Shown here one piece after another: positions 8,807 to 17,112 of a stretch of 64,000 bases of DNA. The first letter of the stretch is position 1; the number at the start of each line of letters is the position of its first letter. The notes under the pieces were generated by a model. That model was not told the origin of the DNA. It saw only the letters and a list, made by a program, of their open reading frames with translations, and did not search any database. The stretch comes from an uncultured Pseudokineococcus sp. GTDB taxonomy: Bacteria; Actinomycetota; Actinomycetes; Actinomycetales; Quadrisphaeraceae. The position numbers and the translations under genes are program-made. The DNA lies in assembly GCF_947495735.1 (NCBI RefSeq), contig NZ_CANMAA010000007.1, forward strand, positions 1 to 64,000. The letters run 5' to 3'.

Positions 8807-8939
8807 GGGGTCCTTCCGGAGGGCGTGGTGGAGAGGAGGGCTCGCGGCGGCGGGCGGTGCGCCACCGCGAGGGGGCGGCTCGACGGTAGGCCGCTGCAGC
8901 GGGACGGAGGCAGGTCGGTGCAGAGGGATCGAGGTCCGC

Positions 8940-9833
8940 TCAGCCCTTGACGGCGCCCTGGAGGCCGTTGACGATCCGCCGCTGCATCGCGAGGAAGAAG
9001 ATCAGGGCCGGGATCATCGCCAGCGAGGTGAAGGCGAGGACGCCCGCCGTGTCCTGGGCGTACTGGCTCGAGAAGCTCGCCACGCCCAGGGGCAGGGTCT
9101 GCGAGGCGGGGTCGGAGAGCACGAGCAGCGGCAGCAGGTAGGCGTTCCAGGAGGCGACGAAGGCGAGCACGCCCACCGTGACCAGGCCGGGCCCGGACAG
9201 CGGCAGCAGGACCCGCCAGAAGAAGCCGAACCGGGACGCGCCGTCGATCATGGCCGCCTCCTCGAGCTCCTTCGGCAGCGCCGCGAGGAAGGGCCGGAGG
9301 ATGACGACCGTCAGCGGCAGGGCGAACGCGGCCTGCGGCAGGGCCACGCCCCAGACCGAGTTCGTCAGGCCGACGTCCCGCACGAGCAGGAAGAGCGGGA
9401 TGATCGCCACGGTCAGCGGGAACAGCAGGCCCAGGGTGAAGACCAGCGCCAGGGCCTCGCGGCCCTTGAACTGGTAGCGGGCCAGCGGGTAGGCCGCCAT
9501 GACGCCGAGGACGCACACGATGACGGTCGTGACGAGCGCCACGAGCGTCGAGTTGAGCGTGTAGCGCCAGAAGCTCGGCGACGTCAGCACGTCGACGTAG
9601 TTGTCGACCACCCACGGGTCGGGCAGGCCCGTCGGGTTCGCGGCCAGCTGCGCGTTGGAGCGGAAGCCGCCGAGGAAGGCGTAGGCGACCGGGGCCACGG
9701 TGACCACGACGACGACCGCCGCGATCGCGTAGACCAGCGGGCCGCCGCCCCCGAAGGCGGTGCGGCGACCGCGCCGCTCGGGCTGCAGCGGGACCGGTCG
9801 GCCCGGGGCGGGGGTGGTGGTGGGTGCGCTCAT
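8940..9833 (-). CDS. carbohydrate ABC transporter permease (MalG-like)
   Basis: 297-aa inner-membrane permease with six predicted helices and the cytoplasmic EAA loop (LPKELEEAAMIDGASRFGFFW), which contacts the ATPase. It forms the MalG-type half of a CUT1 importer with the neighbouring permease and binding lipoprotein. No ATPase gene is in this locus, so a shared MsiK-type ATPase encoded elsewhere is likely, as is usual for actinobacterial CUT1 systems. ATG 9833 overlaps the stop codon of the upstream permease by four bases (ATGA), suggesting translational coupling. Confidence 0.94.
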   Translation of the reverse strand: MSAPTTTPAPGRPVPLQPERRGRRTAFGGGGPLVYAIAAVVVVVTVAPVAYAFLGGFRSNAQLAANPTGLPDPWVVDNYVDVLTSPSFWRYTLNSTLVALVTTVIVCVLGVMAAYPLARYQFKGREALALVFTLGLLFPLTVAIIPLFLLVRDVGLTNSVWGVALPQAAFALPLTVVILRPFLAALPKELEEAAMIDGASRFGFFWRVLLPLSGPGLVTVGVLAFVASWNAYLLPLLVLSDPASQTLPLGVASFSSQYAQDTAGVLAFTSLAMIPALIFFLAMQRRIVNGLQGAVKG

Positions 9834-10814
9834 CGCACGGCCTTCCTCGGCGTCGGTGCGCTGTCGGTGTCGCGACGCAGGATGAACTGCTGGTACAGCA
9901 CGGCCAGCACCAGCGAGATGACGAAGAGGATGACGGCGACCGCCGAGGCGTAGCCGTACTGGCCGCGCTCGGTGCCCTGGTTGATGAGGTAGATCGCCAT
10001 CGTGACGGTCGAGTTGGCAGGACCACCGCCGGTGAGGATCCACACCATGTCGAACAGCTGCAGCGAGCCGATCATGGACAGGAAGCCCCAGGTGCGGATC
10101 GTCGGCCCCAGCAGCGGGATCGTGATCCGGCGCTGCACCTGCCACCACGACGCGCCGTCGAGCTGCGCGGCCTCGTAGACGTCCTCGGGCACGCCCTGCA
10201 GGCCGGCCAGGAACAGCAGCACCGCCAGGCCGAGGTACTTCCAGGTGAGCACCACCATCACGGTCCCGAGCGCGACCTCGGGGTCGCCGAGCCACAGCTG
10301 GGTCAGCCCGCCGAGCCCCACGCCCTCGACGACGGCGTCGACGAGGCCGTTTGGCTGCAGGAGCAGCACCCAGACGACGCCCGCCACGACCTCGGCGAGG
10401 ACGTACGGCATGAAGATGACGACCCGGAGGAAGCCCCGGCCGCGGATCTCCCGGTTGAGCAGGAGCGCGATCCCCAGCCCCAGCGGCAGCTGGATCGCGA
10501 TGGACAGCCCGATGATGAGGAAGTTGTTGAGCACCGCGCTCGTGAAGACGGTGTCCTGCAGCGCGCGGGCGTAGTTCGCCAGGCCCACGAAGTCGTCCAG
10601 GGGCCCCAGGCCGTTCCAGTCGAACACCGAGTAGCGCACGGCCTGGACGACCGGGACCACCACGAAGAGGGCGAGCAGGGCCAGCGCCGGGCCCGTGAAG
10701 ACGGCGATCTCCAGGCGCTGGCGCCCCGCCGAGGAGAGCCCGCGCCGGCCGCTGCCGCCCCCGGCCGCCGCGGGGTGGGGCCGCGACGTGCGCGCCCGTC
10801 GAGCGTCCGCTCAC
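9830..10814 (-). CDS. carbohydrate ABC transporter permease (MalF-like), 5' end apparently frameshifted
   Basis: MalF-type permease with an EAA loop (VPEDVYEAAQLDGASWWQV) and a normal C-terminus. The clear frame runs back through a standard first helix ([20 protein letters not shown]) into a Ser/Gly/Arg-rich leader, but no ATG, GTG or TTG exists in that frame before a stop at 10811-10813, other than GTG 10663/10660 inside helix 1. GTG 10814, with a GGCGGA-type site and 17 bases after the preceding stop, is a natural start but in another frame. A single-base indel in the G/C run near 10750-10770 would restore one intact protein. It could be a sequencing error or a real lesion. Confidence 0.8.
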
Positions 10815-10831
10815 GTCGTCCGCCCCCGGCC

Positions 10832-12118
10832 TCAGGCGGTGCCGGCCGCGGCCTGGACCGCGTCGACGACGTCCTGCGGCGTGGCCTGCCCGGCGAACAG
10901 CAGCGCGATCTCGTCGTTCATCGCCCCGCCGACGTTCTCGCCGAACGCCGTGTCGAAGTACAGCTGCACGTACGGCGCGCTGTCGCGGTACTCGATGAGG
11001 TCGGCCAGCGCCGGGTCGGACACCGCGTCGTTGGCCGCCGGGTTGGTCGGCAGGCCCATGTCGCGCTCGGCGAAGCCCTGCTGGACCTCGTCGCTCAGGA
11101 GGTGCTGGACGAAGTCCACGCACACCGGCGGGGCGTCGGCCGCGCAGGCCCAGGCGTCACCGCCGCCGAGCGCGGCGTCGGGCGCGCCGTCACCGCCCTC
11201 CACGGAGGGGAAGGGGAACCAGCCGGTCTTCTCGCCGAGGCCCTCGCCGTCCTCGGTGAGCCCCTGCATGACGCCGGGCTCCCAGTGGCCGGCCAGCTCC
11301 ATGGCCACCTGCTCGGTCGCGAGCAGGCCGGAGGCGCTGGCGGGGCCCTCCTGGGCGGGGGTGCCCAGGAAGCCCTCGTTGAAGGGCTCGGTGGCGACGA
11401 GGCCCTCGAGGTCCTCGCCGGCCGCGACGAAGCACGGGTCGGAGAAGTCGAGGGTGGTCACGGCGTCCTCGAGGACGTCCTGGCCGCACTCGCGCAGGGC
11501 GGTGTAGTACCAGTAGTGCGCCGCCGGCCACTTGTCGCCGGCGCCCACGGAGATCGGCTGGATGCCGGCGTCCTTGAGCGCCTGGACCGCGGCGTCGAGC
11601 TCCTCCATCGTCGCGGGCGGCTCGGTGATGCCGGCCTGCTCGAAGAGCTCGGTGTTGTACCAGAAGCCCACGACGCCGACCGAGAACGGCAGGGCGTACG
11701 TGGCGCCGTCGACCTGCCAGCCGTTGACCGAGCTGCCGATGGTCTCGATCGTGTCGGCGGCGGCCTCGGAGAGGTCCATCGTGAGCCCGGCCTCGACGTG
11801 GTCGGCGAGCTCGCCGCCGCCGCGCTCCATGTAGACGTCGGGCGTGTCACCGGTCTGGAAGGCGGCGTTGAGCCGCGTGAGCATGTCCTCGTGCGCCAGG
11901 GCGCTGATCTCGATCGTCGTGCCCGGGTTGGCCTCCTCGAAGTCCGCGGCGACCTGCTCGTAGTAGGCCTTGCCGGGGTCGCTGTTGGAGTTGTGCCACC
12001 AGGTCATGGTGCCGTCGGACTCGCCGCCGCCGGCGTCGGAGTCGCCGCCGCCGCAGGCGGTCAGGACGGACGCCGTCGCCAGGATCGCGACGGCGGAGAG
12101 GGCTCGGTTCCTCGCCAT
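10832..12118 (-). CDS. sugar ABC transporter substrate-binding lipoprotein (CUT1)
   Basis: 428-aa periplasmic-type binding protein anchored as a lipoprotein: signal helix, then lipobox LTAC at residues 19-22 followed by a GGG/Ser/Asp linker. The mature domain opens with TMTWWHNSNSDPGKAYYEQVAADFE, typical of extracellular solute-binding family 1. Start ATG 12118 with AAGGA eight bases upstream. It is first in the operon with two permeases and the GH3 gene, divergent from a LacI regulator. Context suggests xylo-oligosaccharide import; binding specificity is not readable from the sequence. Confidence 0.93.
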   Translation of the reverse strand: MARNRALSAVAILATASVLTACGGGDSDAGGGESDGTMTWWHNSNSDPGKAYYEQVAADFEEANPGTTIEISALAHEDMLTRLNAAFQTGDTPDVYMERGGGELADHVEAGLTMDLSEAAADTIETIGSSVNGWQVDGATYALPFSVGVVGFWYNTELFEQAGITEPPATMEELDAAVQALKDAGIQPISVGAGDKWPAAHYWYYTALRECGQDVLEDAVTTLDFSDPCFVAAGEDLEGLVATEPFNEGFLGTPAQEGPASASGLLATEQVAMELAGHWEPGVMQGLTEDGEGLGEKTGWFPFPSVEGGDGAPDAALGGGDAWACAADAPPVCVDFVQHLLSDEVQQGFAERDMGLPTNPAANDAVSDPALADLIEYRDSAPYVQLYFDTAFGENVGGAMNDEIALLFAGQATPQDVVDAVQAAAGTA

Positions 12119-12188
12119 GGGGAGTGTCCTTGTCGTCGTTGACGGAGGGGTGCGCCGCCGAGGATGCACACGCCCCATTCCGGGTGTC

Positions 12189-12215
12189 AAACGTTTTCGA
12201 CAACGGTTTCGAAAC
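12189..12215. promoter_or_regulatory. paired LacI-type operators between the transporter and lacI genes
   Basis: Two perfect palindromes: AAACGTTT (12189-12196) and GTTTCGAAAC (12206-12215). They lie 20-odd bases from the lacI start and on the upstream side of the transporter operon. LacI-family operators are short palindromes with a central CG, which both satisfy. Their position next to the lacI -10 hexamer suits autoregulation and repression of the operon. Confidence 0.7.
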
Positions 12216-12217
12216 GC

Positions 12218-12229
12218 TAGGCTCCTCGC
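12218..12229 (+). promoter_or_regulatory. leaderless-type promoter of the lacI gene
   Basis: TAGGCT (12218-12223), six bases, then GTG 12230. The hexamer starts two bases after the second operator palindrome, so a bound repressor would cover the polymerase site. Confidence 0.6.
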
Positions 12230-13276
12230 GTGGACGAACTCCGTCAGCGCGCGACGACGCCCGCTGACCCCCAGCGCGTGACCATCACCGACGTCGCCCG
12301 GCTGGCCGGGGTCTCCGCGGCGACCGTCTCGAAGGTGGTCAACGGCCGCTACGGGGTCTCCGCCCGGACCGTCGAGCACGTGCGGGGCGTCATCGAGGAG
12401 GTGGGCTACGAGTCGAGCCTGGTCGCGCGCAGCCTGCGCAGCCACCGCACCAACGTCATCGGGATCCTCGTGGCCGAGTTCGAGCCCTTCAGCACCGAGA
12501 TCATCAAGGGCACCGCGGCGGCCATCAGCGGCACGGGGTACGAGCTGCTGGCGTACTCCGGCGGCGGCCGCGCCGAGGAGGACGCGGGCTGGGAGCGCAG
12601 GTCGCTCTCGCGGCTGGGGGGCACCCTCATCGACGGAGCCATCCTCGTGACCCCCACCGTCGTCGGGGCCGCCGGCGCCGTGCCCGTGGTCGCGATCGAC
12701 CCGCACGCCGGCCCGAGCGACCTGCCCACCGTCGACGCCGACAACGTCCGCGGCGCCGTCCTCGCCACCGAGCACCTGCTCGGCCTGGGCCACCGCCGGA
12801 TCGCCTTCCTGGGCGGGCGCCCGGGCCTGGAGTCCTCCCGCCTGCGCGAGGAGGGCTTCCGCACCGCCATGGCGGCCGCCGGCGCGCCCGTCGACCCCGA
12901 CCTCGTGCGGGTGGGCGGGTACCGCCCCCAGACCGCCACGGGCCCGGCCCACGAGCTGCTGGCGCACCCGGACCGCCCGAGCGCCGTCTTCGCGGCGAAC
13001 GACGTCTCCGCGATCGCCACCATGGGCGTCGCCCGCGAGCTGGGCCTGTCCGTCCCGGGCGACCTGTCCGTCGTCGGCTTCGACAACGTCCCCGAGTCGG
13101 TGCTGGCGGAGCCGCCGCTGACCACCGTCAGCCAGCCGATGCAGGCGATGGGCACGTCCGCCGTGCAGCTGCTGGTCCAGCTGATGAACGGCTCGCCGGA
13201 GACCGCCCCGGACGGCGGCACGCACGTCCGGCTGCCCACCGAGCTCGTCGTGCGCGGGTCGACCCGGGCGCTGTAG
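12230..13276 (+). CDS. LacI family transcriptional regulator of the xylan locus
   Basis: 348-aa LacI/GalR regulator. The N-terminal helix-turn-helix spans about residues 17-40 (VTITDVARLAGVSAATVSKVVNG), then the hinge helix, and a periplasmic-binding-like sugar domain from about 75 to the end (DLPTVDADNVRGA, VFAANDVSAIATMGVARELGLSVPGDLSVVGFDN). Start GTG 12230 lies six bases after TAGGCT, so the mRNA is probably leaderless. It faces the transporter operon across two palindromes and precedes the GH10 gene on its own strand, so it likely represses both in the absence of a xylan-derived inducer. Confidence 0.94.
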   Translation: MDELRQRATTPADPQRVTITDVARLAGVSAATVSKVVNGRYGVSARTVEHVRGVIEEVGYESSLVARSLRSHRTNVIGILVAEFEPFSTEIIKGTAAAISGTGYELLAYSGGGRAEEDAGWERRSLSRLGGTLIDGAILVTPTVVGAAGAVPVVAIDPHAGPSDLPTVDADNVRGAVLATEHLLGLGHRRIAFLGGRPGLESSRLREEGFRTAMAAAGAPVDPDLVRVGGYRPQTATGPAHELLAHPDRPSAVFAANDVSAIATMGVARELGLSVPGDLSVVGFDNVPESVLAEPPLTTVSQPMQAMGTSAVQLLVQLMNGSPETAPDGGTHVRLPTELVVRGSTRAL

Positions 13277-13322
13277 CCCGACCACCCGCGCCGCGCCGGC
13301 GACCCGTCCGCGCCCGGTCCGG

Positions 13323-13381
13323 CCGCTCCCCCGGCCGCCGCTCCCCCAGCCACCGCTCCCCCAGCCACCGCTCCCCGACCG
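13323..13381. repeat. 15-bp tandem repeat between lacI and xylanase
   Basis: Four head-to-tail units beginning CCGCTCCCC: 13323, 13338, 13353 and a partial one at 13368. Units two and three are identical. It lies in the 124-base gap before the xylanase gene, about 20 bases upstream of its start, so unit number could alter its leader. Confidence 0.8.
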
Positions 13382-13400
13382 CCGACGAGAGGCGCACGCC

Positions 13401-14696
13401 GTGCCCCTGCCCCACCGCTCGCCCTCCCCCGACCCGCAGCTGGCCCACCGCACCGCGGACGCCGTGCTCGAGCTGCGCGGGCCCGACGGCGCACCGCTGG
13501 CCGGCACCGACGTCGTCGTCGAGCAGACGCGGCACGCGCTGTCGCTGGGCAACATCGGGTTCGACTTCGTCGGCCACGCGAACGGCGAGACGGAGGCCGA
13601 CCCGGACAGCGCCTTCGGCGGCGCCTCGCCCGGGCTCGCCGAGCGGCTGGCGGAGCTGTACGTGGACCTCTACAACACCACGACGCTGCCCTTCTACTGG
13701 GGCGGCTTCGAGCCCGAGCGCGGGAAGCCGGACACCGCTCGCCTGCTGCGCACCGCGCGGTGGTTCGCCGACCAGGGGGTCCGGGTCAAGGGGCACCCGC
13801 TCGTGTGGCACACCGTCACGGCGGACTGGCTGCGCGACCTGCCGACCGAGGAGGTGGAGGCCGCCCAGCGCGCCCGCATCCGGCGCGAGGTGGGCGCCTT
13901 CGCCGGCGTCGTGGACGTGTGGGACGCCGTCAACGAGGTGGTGATCATGCCGGTCTTCACCAACGAGGAGCGGATGAACGGCATCACCCGCCTGTGCCGC
14001 GAGCGGGGTCGCATCGCCGTGATCCGGATGGCGTTCGAGGAGGCCCGCGCCGCCAACCCCTCAGCCACCCTGCTGCTCAACGACTTCGACATGTCCCCGG
14101 CGTACGAGTGCCTGGTCGAGGGCGTGCTGGAGGCCGGCGTGCAGGTCGACGCCCTGGGCCTGCAGAGCCACATGCACCAGGGCTACTGGGGCGAGGAGAG
14201 GACGCTGGCCGTCCTCGAGCGCTTCTCCCGGTACGGCCTGCCGATCCACATGACCGAGAGCACGCTGCTGTCCGGGCCCCTCATGCCGCCGGAGGTCGAG
14301 GACCTCAACGACTACCGCGTCGAGTCCTGGCCGTCCACGCCCGAGGGCGAGGAGCGGCAGGCCGACGAGCTGGTGCGGCACTACCGCACCCTCGCCTCCC
14401 ACCCCTCCGTGGAGGCCATCACCTACTGGGGCCTGACCGACGACGGGGCGTGGCTCGGCGCGCCGGTCGGCCTCGTGCGGGCCGACGGCACGCCGAAGCC
14501 CGCCTACGACGCGCTGCGCGACCTCGTGAAGGGCGAGTGGTGGCTGGCGCCCACGACGCTGCGCACCGACGAGCAGGGCCGCGTGCGCGTGCGCGGGCTC
14601 CTGGGCGACTACCGCGCCACCGCGGGCGGCGCCACGGCGGCGTTCTCGCTGCAGGCGCCGGGCGAGGTGCGGGCGAGCGCCGTCCTGACGGGCTGA
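13401..14696 (+). CDS. endo-1,4-beta-xylanase, GH10, without signal peptide
   Basis: 431-aa GH10 enzyme that cleaves internal beta-1,4 xylosidic bonds with retention. Acid/base is E179 in the WDAVNEV strand and the nucleophile is E286 in HMTES; W136 and H137 of the GHPLVWH strand are conserved subsite residues. An N-terminal domain of about 60 residues precedes the barrel, and a short beta-rich tail follows. No signal peptide, TAT motif or carbohydrate-binding module is present, so the enzyme is probably cytoplasmic and acts on imported xylo-oligomers. It lies downstream of the LacI gene on the same strand. GTG 13401 is the chosen start; GAGAGG lies a short way upstream. Confidence 0.9.
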   Translation: MPLPHRSPSPDPQLAHRTADAVLELRGPDGAPLAGTDVVVEQTRHALSLGNIGFDFVGHANGETEADPDSAFGGASPGLAERLAELYVDLYNTTTLPFYWGGFEPERGKPDTARLLRTARWFADQGVRVKGHPLVWHTVTADWLRDLPTEEVEAAQRARIRREVGAFAGVVDVWDAVNEVVIMPVFTNEERMNGITRLCRERGRIAVIRMAFEEARAANPSATLLLNDFDMSPAYECLVEGVLEAGVQVDALGLQSHMHQGYWGEERTLAVLERFSRYGLPIHMTESTLLSGPLMPPEVEDLNDYRVESWPSTPEGEERQADELVRHYRTLASHPSVEAITYWGLTDDGAWLGAPVGLVRADGTPKPAYDALRDLVKGEWWLAPTTLRTDEQGRVRVRGLLGDYRATAGGATAAFSLQAPGEVRASAVLTG

Positions 14697-14724
14697 GACC
14701 GCCAGGAGGGCGCGGCCCCCGGCC

Positions 14725-15729
14725 TCAGCGCCCCCCGAAGGCCGCGTCGAAGGAGGCGGACGGCGGGTCGAACTGCTGGGCGCGCACGAAGGCCAGGGCC
14801 TCCGGCGCCCCGTGCAGCCGGTCCATCCCGGCGTCCTCCCACTCCACCGAGACGGGGCCCTCGTAGCCGATCGTCGTGAGCATCCGGAAGCACTCCTCCC
14901 ACGGCACGTCGCCGTGCCCGGTGGAGACGAAGTCCCACCCCCGGCGGGGGTCCGCCCACGGCAGGTGCGACCCGAGCCGGCCGTTGCGCCCGTTGCCCAC
15001 CCGGCGCTTCGCGTCCTTGCAGTCCACGTGGTAGATCCGGTCCCGGAAGTCCCACAGGAAGCCGACCGGGTCCAGGTCCTGCCAGACGAAGTGGCTCGGG
15101 TCCCAGTTCAGGCCGAAGGCCGGGCGGTGGTCGACGGCCTCGAGCGCCGCCACCGTCGTCCAGTAGTCGTAGGCGATCTCCGAGGGGTGGACCTCGTGGG
15201 CCCACCGGACGCCCACCTCGTCGAAGACGTCGAGCAGCGGGTTCCACCGGTCGGCGAAGTCCCGGTAGCCGGCCTCGACGAGGCCCTCGGGCACCGGGGG
15301 GAACATGGCGACGTACTTCCAGATGCTCGAGCCGGTGAAGCCGACGACGGTGTCGACGCCGAGCCGGGCCGCGGAGCGCGCCGTGAGCTCGATCTCGCGC
15401 GCCGCCCGCCGGCGCACGCCCTCGGGGTCGCCGTCGCCCCACACCCGCTCCGAGAGCATCGCCCGGTGGCGCTCGTCGATCGGGTCGTCGCAGACGGCCT
15501 GACCGGTGAGGTGGTTCGAGATGGCCCAGACCCGCAGGCCGTGGCGCTCGAGGACGTCGAGGCGGTCGCGGACGTAGGCGTCGTCCTCGGCGGCGCGGGC
15601 GACGTCGAGGTGGTCGCCCCAGCACGCGATCTCCAGGCCGTCGTAGCCCCAGCCGGAGGCGAGAGCGCACACCTCCTCGAACGGGAGGTCGGCCCACTGG
15701 CCGGTGAACAGGGTCACGGGACGGGTCAC
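14725..15729 (-). CDS. sugar phosphate isomerase/epimerase (xylose-isomerase-like TIM barrel)
   Basis: 334-aa AP-endonuclease-2/xylose-isomerase-like TIM barrel. Metal-binding residues expected of the fold are visible: the E in [13 protein letters not shown] in [12 protein letters not shown] and D in YHVDCKDA and E in VSVEWED. These enzymes isomerise or epimerise sugars or cyclitol intermediates. Start GTG 15729 has GAGGAG six bases upstream. It follows the dehydrogenase gene by 108 bases with a strong hairpin between, so it may be transcribed partly on its own. The substrate cannot be named. Confidence 0.9.
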   Translation of the reverse strand: MTRPVTLFTGQWADLPFEEVCALASGWGYDGLEIACWGDHLDVARAAEDDAYVRDRLDVLERHGLRVWAISNHLTGQAVCDDPIDERHRAMLSERVWGDGDPEGVRRRAAREIELTARSAARLGVDTVVGFTGSSIWKYVAMFPPVPEGLVEAGYRDFADRWNPLLDVFDEVGVRWAHEVHPSEIAYDYWTTVAALEAVDHRPAFGLNWDPSHFVWQDLDPVGFLWDFRDRIYHVDCKDAKRRVGNGRNGRLGSHLPWADPRRGWDFVSTGHGDVPWEECFRMLTTIGYEGPVSVEWEDAGMDRLHGAPEALAFVRAQQFDPPSASFDAAFGGR

Positions 15730-15795
15730 GCGCGTCTCCTCGGGTCGGGCTCGTCGAGCCGGATCTCGGACTCGGGTTCTCCAGCAGCGGTTCTG

Positions 15796-15834
15796 GGTGC
15801 GGCCCGCCCGCCCCCCGCACGGGCGGGCCGCACC
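15796..15834 (-). terminator. 15-bp hairpin after the dehydrogenase gene
   Basis: Perfect 15-base arms 15796-15810 and 15820-15834 with a 9-base loop, three bases beyond the dehydrogenase stop. Either a terminator or an attenuating structure before the isomerase gene. Confidence 0.7.
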
Positions 15835-15837
15835 GGC

Positions 15838-17112
15838 TCAGCCGGCGGCGCGGCGCGGCGCGGCGTCCTGCGCGGGGGCGGGCACCTCGACCCACCGCCC
15901 CCCGGCCGCCGCGCTGCGCTCCACCGCGTCGAGGACCCGCTGCACCACCAGGCCCTCCCGGAAGGACGGCGAGGGGGCGCGACCGGCGGCGAGGTCGCCG
16001 AGCAGGTCCACGGCCTGGTGCGTGAAGGCGTGCTCCCACCCGAGGACGTGCCCGGGGGGCCACCAGCCCGACATCCAGGGGTGCCCCGGCTCCGTGACCA
16101 CCACGCGGCGGCGGCCCTCGACCAGGGCGTCGCCCCCGCGCTCGTGGACCTGGAGCTCGTTGAGCCGCTCGAGGTCGAAGACCACGCTGCCCAGCTCGCC
16201 GTCGACCTCCAGCCGGAGGGCGTTCTTGTGCCCCGTGGCCGTCCGCGACGCCTCGAAGGTGGCCAGCGCGCCGCCGTCGGTCCGCGCGAGGAAGACGGCG
16301 GCGTCGTCCACCGTCACCGGCGCCGTGGCCCCCCGGGCGCCGGTGCCGCCGGTCAGCCCCGAGGGACCGTCCACCACCGGGCGCTCGCGGACGAAGGTCT
16401 CGAGCAGCCCGGTGACCCCCGTCAGCCGCTGGCCGGTGACGTGCTGGGCGATGTCCACGGCGTGGGCCCCGATGTCGCCGAGCGCGCCGGAGCCGGCGCG
16501 CTGCTTGTCGAGGCGCCACGACATCGGCGCGTCGGCGTCGACGAGCCAGTCCTGCAGGTAGGCCACGCGCACGTGGCGCAGCGCCCCGAGACGCCCGGAG
16601 GCCACGAGCTGGCGCGCCAGCTCCAGCGCGGGCACCCGTCGGTAGGTGAAGCCGACCATGGAGCGCACGCCGCGCGCGGACGCCTCCTCGGCGACGGCCA
16701 CCATGGCCTCGGCCTCCTCGACGGAGTTGGCGAGCGGCTTCTCGCACAGCACGTGCTTGCCGGCGGCCAGTGCGGCGCAGGCGATCTCGGCGTGCGTGTC
16801 GCCCGGCGAGCAGATGTCGACGAGGTCGACGTCCTCGCGCTCGAGCAGGGCCCGCCAGTCGGTCTCCACGTCCGCCCAGCCCAGGCGCTGCGCCGCCTCG
16901 GCGGCCCTGGTCCCGTCCCGCCCCGCGAGCGCCGCGAGGCGGGGCAGCAGCGGCACGGGGAAGCTCGCCGCCGCCGAGGTCCAGGCGCGGCTGTGGGCGG
17001 CGCCCATGAACGAGTGGCCCACCATGCCCACCCCGAGGGCGGGCCGGTCGTCGGCTGCGCCGACCCGGGGGCCGGACGGGAGGGACCCCTGCTCGGCGGT
17101 GCGCGGGCTCAC
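15838..17112 (-). CDS. Gfo/Idh/MocA family oxidoreductase
   Basis: 424-aa NAD(P)-dependent dehydrogenase of the glucose-fructose oxidoreductase/inositol dehydrogenase family. Rossmann motif GVGMVGHSFMGAAHS near residue 30 and the catalytic-region CEKPLANSVEEA are visible, with the C-terminal alpha/beta domain containing GDIGAHAVDIAQHVTG (likely Asp and His). GTG 17112 overlaps the stop codon of the upstream binding-protein gene (GTGA), so it is translationally coupled. With a ribose-type importer and a TIM-barrel isomerase it probably oxidises an imported sugar or cyclitol; which one is not readable. Confidence 0.92.
   Translation of the reverse strand: MSPRTAEQGSLPSGPRVGAADDRPALGVGMVGHSFMGAAHSRAWTSAAASFPVPLLPRLAALAGRDGTRAAEAAQRLGWADVETDWRALLEREDVDLVDICSPGDTHAEIACAALAAGKHVLCEKPLANSVEEAEAMVAVAEEASARGVRSMVGFTYRRVPALELARQLVASGRLGALRHVRVAYLQDWLVDADAPMSWRLDKQRAGSGALGDIGAHAVDIAQHVTGQRLTGVTGLLETFVRERPVVDGPSGLTGGTGARGATAPVTVDDAAVFLARTDGGALATFEASRTATGHKNALRLEVDGELGSVVFDLERLNELQVHERGGDALVEGRRRVVVTEPGHPWMSGWWPPGHVLGWEHAFTHQAVDLLGDLAAGRAPSPSFREGLVVQRVLDAVERSAAAGGRWVEVPAPAQDAAPRRAAG

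Noticed and set aside
10663-10663. GTG 10663 as the true permease start
   Set aside because: It lies inside the first membrane helix, leaving an incomplete helix 1, whereas the sequence upstream encodes a normal permease N-terminus.
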